Source of the DNA: Deltaproteobacteria bacterium
Lineage (GTDB): Bacteria > Lernaellota > Lernaellaia > JACKCT01
Length of the DNA stretch: 64,000 bases
Direction of reading: 5' to 3'
NCBI GenBank assembly: GCA_027493875.1
Contig: JAOSJX010000026.1
Coordinates: forward strand, 124,001-188,000
The translations under genes and the position numbers were made by a program. Shown piece after piece: positions 61,413 to 64,000 of this stretch. Each line of letters starts with the position of its first letter. The stretch's first letter is position 1. Under the pieces are notes generated by a model. That model was not told the DNA's origin and ran no database searches. It saw only the letters and a program-made list of their open reading frames with translations.

Positions 61413-62407
61413 CTTTCTTGCGCCGGCCGCCGCCCCTTTGCCATCACCTCGTGCGCAATCCCGCTCAAAAACGCTGCATCCTCGTCCGAAATCCTCTCCA
61501 CCCGAATCCCCTCCGCATACGGATTCAGCCCCGTCAGGAACGCGAACCACACGCACGCCGCAAGATACTCGCCCCGAACTCCCGCGTGATGGCTGTCGCA
61601 GCGGAGCTGCCGGGGCTCCGTCCCGCTCCAAGAATAGCCCACGCACAGCGAGTTCTCCTGCTTCGGAAGCGCCGGCGGCATGAGGGACGATCGATCGACC
61701 GTCTCGTCGGGCACGTACGGCCGGACCTCGCGCGCTACCTGAAACGCCACACCCACCGGAATCAACCGCACCCCCAGCTCCTTGGCAATCGTCCGATACG
61801 CCTCGTCCAGGTCCCGGTACATCTCCTTCTGCCCGTAACCCGGCTTGTCCGGAAACACCTTGTCAAAATCGCCGTCCACCCGGTAAGCCCAGGTCTGGTG
61901 CAACACCACCTCCGCCTGCGGCGCGTACTTCCTGACGTAGTCGTAAAGCTCCTTCGCGTACGGACGGTAACTCTCCACATTCGGGCTCTGCGCGCTCACC
62001 TGCTGAATCGTCACCACGTCCCACTTGTCCGAAGCCAGAACTTCCCGCAGCCCCGCCTTCACCCGCGTCTCCTTCCCCTCCCCGTCCCTGACGGTGAGCG
62101 TGTACGGCTTCCCCTCCGGATCCTCCCCGTCCGCGTCGTGCAGCTTCGCCAGCCGCATGTGCTTCTCCATGGAGCACCCGCCGATGATCGCCCTGCCCAG
62201 CGTGACCCGGCACTTCTCGCTCTGCGCACCCATCGGCCCCAGAAATGCAAACGCATTAACCGTGAAACTGTTCCCGATCCCGAGCACTTTGATTTCCCGC
62301 TGGGACAGCGGAGTCGCCGCCTGTTCTGCACGGGTCGTCGAGGTGGCGATGAGAAGGACAGCGGCGGCGCACAGCGTTGAAAGCAGCAGGGATCGGTTCA
62401 GATGCAT
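61409..62407 (-). CDS. secreted SGNH hydrolase, DUF4886-like
   Basis: 332 residues, intact frame. The signal peptide (LLSTLCAAAVLLIATSTTRAE) is followed by VLGIGNSFTVNAF, the SGNH block I motif with nucleophile Ser in GNSFT. WDVVTIQQVSAQS is block III-like, and CDSHHAGVRGEYLAACVW near the C-terminus holds the Asp and His. Likely a carbohydrate esterase or lipase-like enzyme in the periplasm or outside. The stop codon is formed by the adjoining MITE arm. Typical of planctomycete polysaccharide-degrading sets, as is the esterase upstream on the same strand. Confidence 0.86.
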   Translation of the reverse strand: MHLNRSLLLSTLCAAAVLLIATSTTRAEQAATPLSQREIKVLGIGNSFTVNAFAFLGPMGAQSEKCRVTLGRAIIGGCSMEKHMRLAKLHDADGEDPEGKPYTLTVRDGEGKETRVKAGLREVLASDKWDVVTIQQVSAQSPNVESYRPYAKELYDYVRKYAPQAEVVLHQTWAYRVDGDFDKVFPDKPGYGQKEMYRDLDEAYRTIAKELGVRLIPVGVAFQVAREVRPYVPDETVDRSSLMPPALPKQENSLCVGYSWSGTEPRQLRCDSHHAGVRGEYLAACVWFAFLTGLNPYAEGIRVERISDEDAAFLSGIAHEVMAKGRRPAQER

Positions 62408-62498
62408 GGTTTCCTCTCTCGCAGCAATTGGTGACTATTTGAGGTGGACTCGATTCTCTGGACAGCAGAGAGGGGCGTCAAGGGTACACTGGCTCTTG

Positions 62499-62640
62499 GC
62501 AGCCGAGTGCTCTGTCAAGTTCTGCTCTTGGGGTGGCTGGTGGTCGAGCGTCAGCAAGCCCCCAGCCGGTGTCCCAAGGCATGACGCCCTCGTGCCCCCA
62601 CGGAGCCCAAATTCCCAATGTTGACAGAGCACCGGGCAGC
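62499..62640. repeat. imperfect 20-bp inverted repeat pair, unknown element
   Basis: GCAGCCGAGTGCTCTGTCAA at 62499-62518 faces a close reverse complement at 62621-62640 (17 of 20 match), bounding about 100 bases with no gene. The gap 62410-62800 otherwise shows nothing clear. Confidence 0.5.
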
Positions 62641-62802
62641 CGAAAAGACTCCAACCGTCGCGCCCCCCCCGTTACTGCCTTTGGACACCCGAGCTATGCC
62701 TTGAAAACGCACCCTCCACTTCCCTCGCGTTGTCCCGACAACCACTCCTGCTCAGGTCCACGCGATTCGGGCGGAAAAACCTCCGCTGCCGCCGATCCCC
62801 CG

Positions 62803-64000
62803 CTACTTCTTTCCCCAATGCTTGTCCGCAAAGTTCATATACTGCTCCCCAGTCATACTCCGTCAGCCCGTGCCCGCCTGTGCGGATGTGGTAACTGATG
62901 TTCCCCTTCTGCACCGGCTGATCTAAGGCCGGCATCTCCGTTGTGCCCAGACCAGTCAGCCCGAACAGCTCGTACACCGGCCCGGCACCCACCGCCGACA
63001 AAAACTCCCCTCGCGGATCCGCCCACAGATCCTCGTCCGCACTCGCCACGCATAGCAACCGCGGAGCCGCCAACGCCATCAGCATGTGCTGATCGACGGG
63101 CAATGCCCCTTCGTTGTCGTTGAACTTGTCGAAATTGTCGCAGAACCAGTGTGGAAACGAACGGTTGATCTGCGCCACCGTCTCCCCGTAACACCGCCTC
63201 GACAACGCCGCACCCCCGCAGCCCGAATTGTTCGACACCACCATCGCAAATCGCTCGTCCTCCGCCCCCGCCCACAACGCCGTCTTGCCGCCCCGCGAAT
63301 GGCCGACCACGGCCACGTGTTTCTCGTCCACCGCGTCGTCGGTCTCGAAATAATCCATCGCCCGGCTCGCACCCCAGGCCCAGGCCGCCAGCGTCGCCCA
63401 CGCGTCCGCCGGACGCTCCCCGGCTTGTCGAAGAGGCCGTGTACCCCGTTCTTGAATTCGTCGTGCTTGTCCGGATCCACGTCGCCGTTATAGAAAGCCG
63501 CGATCCCGTAACCCCTCGCCACCACCTCCTCGGCCGGCCAGAACGGCATCTTCACCTTCCGCGTCGGATCGATGTTCTCCGGATCGCGATTGCAGATCAA
63601 CAGAAACGTCGGCACCGGCTTCCGAGCGTCGTTCGGCACGAACAACACCAGATTCATCGCCAGCCCGTCCTCCTTGCCCGTGAAGTTGATCTTCACCTGC
63701 TTCCGCGTCGCGGCCCCGTCCATCGCGTCCGCCGCAAGATCGAACACCTCGAACGTCATCCCCTCCGGACGCCCCACCGGGGCCCGTCCGTAGACGTTCT
63801 TCCGGAACAACTCCAGAATCTCCGGCCGGCGTTTCTCCCGCCACATCGCCGCGCTGTCCACCTTCGTCCCGTCCAGCATCACCAGCGGGTCCGGAAGAAC
63901 ATAATCCGGAACCCTGTCTTCCCGATAATTGATCTTCCGGTTCCTCGCCTCCTCTCTCGCCTGGCTCGCCGCCACCCGCTCCGCGTTGGGCGTCCAGCCT
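62803..64000 (-). CDS. glucuronoyl-esterase-like (CE15-type) hydrolase, 5' end outside window, frameshifted
   Basis: At least 400 residues; the coding frame runs past the window edge. Visible features: VPDYVLPDPLVMLDG, LFRKNVYGRAP and FEFKNGVHGLF-type blocks of the CE15/acetyl-xylan-esterase-like family, and the nucleophile elbow VVGHSRGGKTALWAG with SNNSGCGGAALSRR. HGLTEYDW carries the catalytic His. Indels near 63425 and 62850; the corrected ending (QYMNFADKHWGKK) gives a stop at 62803. Probably secreted and acting on plant or algal polysaccharide, together with the SGNH protein downstream. Confidence 0.88.

Overview
The window looks like two unrelated bacterial genomes joined at about position 52,538. 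Positions 1 to ~52.5 kb are high-GC and favour GCG and GGC codons. They carry secreted proteins with long Asp-rich or Thr/Ser-rich linkers, several of which end in a Cys-containing tail (GGCGC or ACCG before the stop). The style is that of a Gram-negative, deltaproteobacteria-like (Myxococcota/Desulfobacterota-neighbourhood or Lernaellota-like) environmental lineage; this placement is inference. Positions ~52.5 to 64 kb use C-ending codons much more strongly and carry planctomycete-style genes. At the join both flanking genes lose their N-termini, so a chimeric contig is the simplest explanation.

Single-base indels, mostly in homopolymers, break many otherwise convincing genes in both parts, sometimes as compensating pairs. 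I read these as sequencing or assembly errors, and annotate each such gene once across its whole span.

Layout, left part: glycogen synthase (partial); alpha/beta hydrolase with a missing nucleophile; exported oligoendopeptidase F; an operon of Zn-ribbon protein, ApbE and Nudix; FxLYD-like protein and SAM hydrolase; aspartase-like lyase and SRPBCC protein; a TetR regulator with a perfect 18-bp palindrome, overlapping a molybdopterin oxidoreductase; a beta-propeller lipoprotein; PHB-depolymerase-like esterase; cytidylate kinase-like, MarC and TVP38 genes; a secreted Asp-rich protein; a caspase-like surface lipoprotein; a sigma-54 two-component pair; two degenerate serine-recombinase-like proteins; a membrane HdrD-like Fe-S oxidoreductase; PIN-PhoH; an AT-rich island with a Zn-ribbon/HEPN-like protein; TPR and Asp-rich lipoproteins; a UbiA plus carotenoid-synthesis-like gene; an IS630-type element; the ffh-rpsP-khpA-rimM operon; a transglutaminase-like gene overlapping a full-length GPI-phospholipase-D-like gene; DUF1285 and PurC-like genes; and an N-truncated response regulator.

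Layout, right part: an N-truncated unknown gene; a DUF6932 remnant with a small coiled-coil partner; a TPR metallopeptidase, MazG, a planctomycete membrane protein and an ABC ATPase in one run; galE; an SGNH (DUF4886-like) hydrolase next to a MITE-like repeat; and a glucuronoyl-esterase-like hydrolase that runs off the end.

The signals that best merit follow-up are the bacterial GPI-PLD homologue and its operon partner, the C-terminal Gly/Cys tail shared by Asp-rich secreted proteins, the caspase-like lipoprotein, and the intergenic cassettes made of degenerate repeat arms around GC-rich hairpins. No tRNA, rRNA or CRISPR array was recognised.
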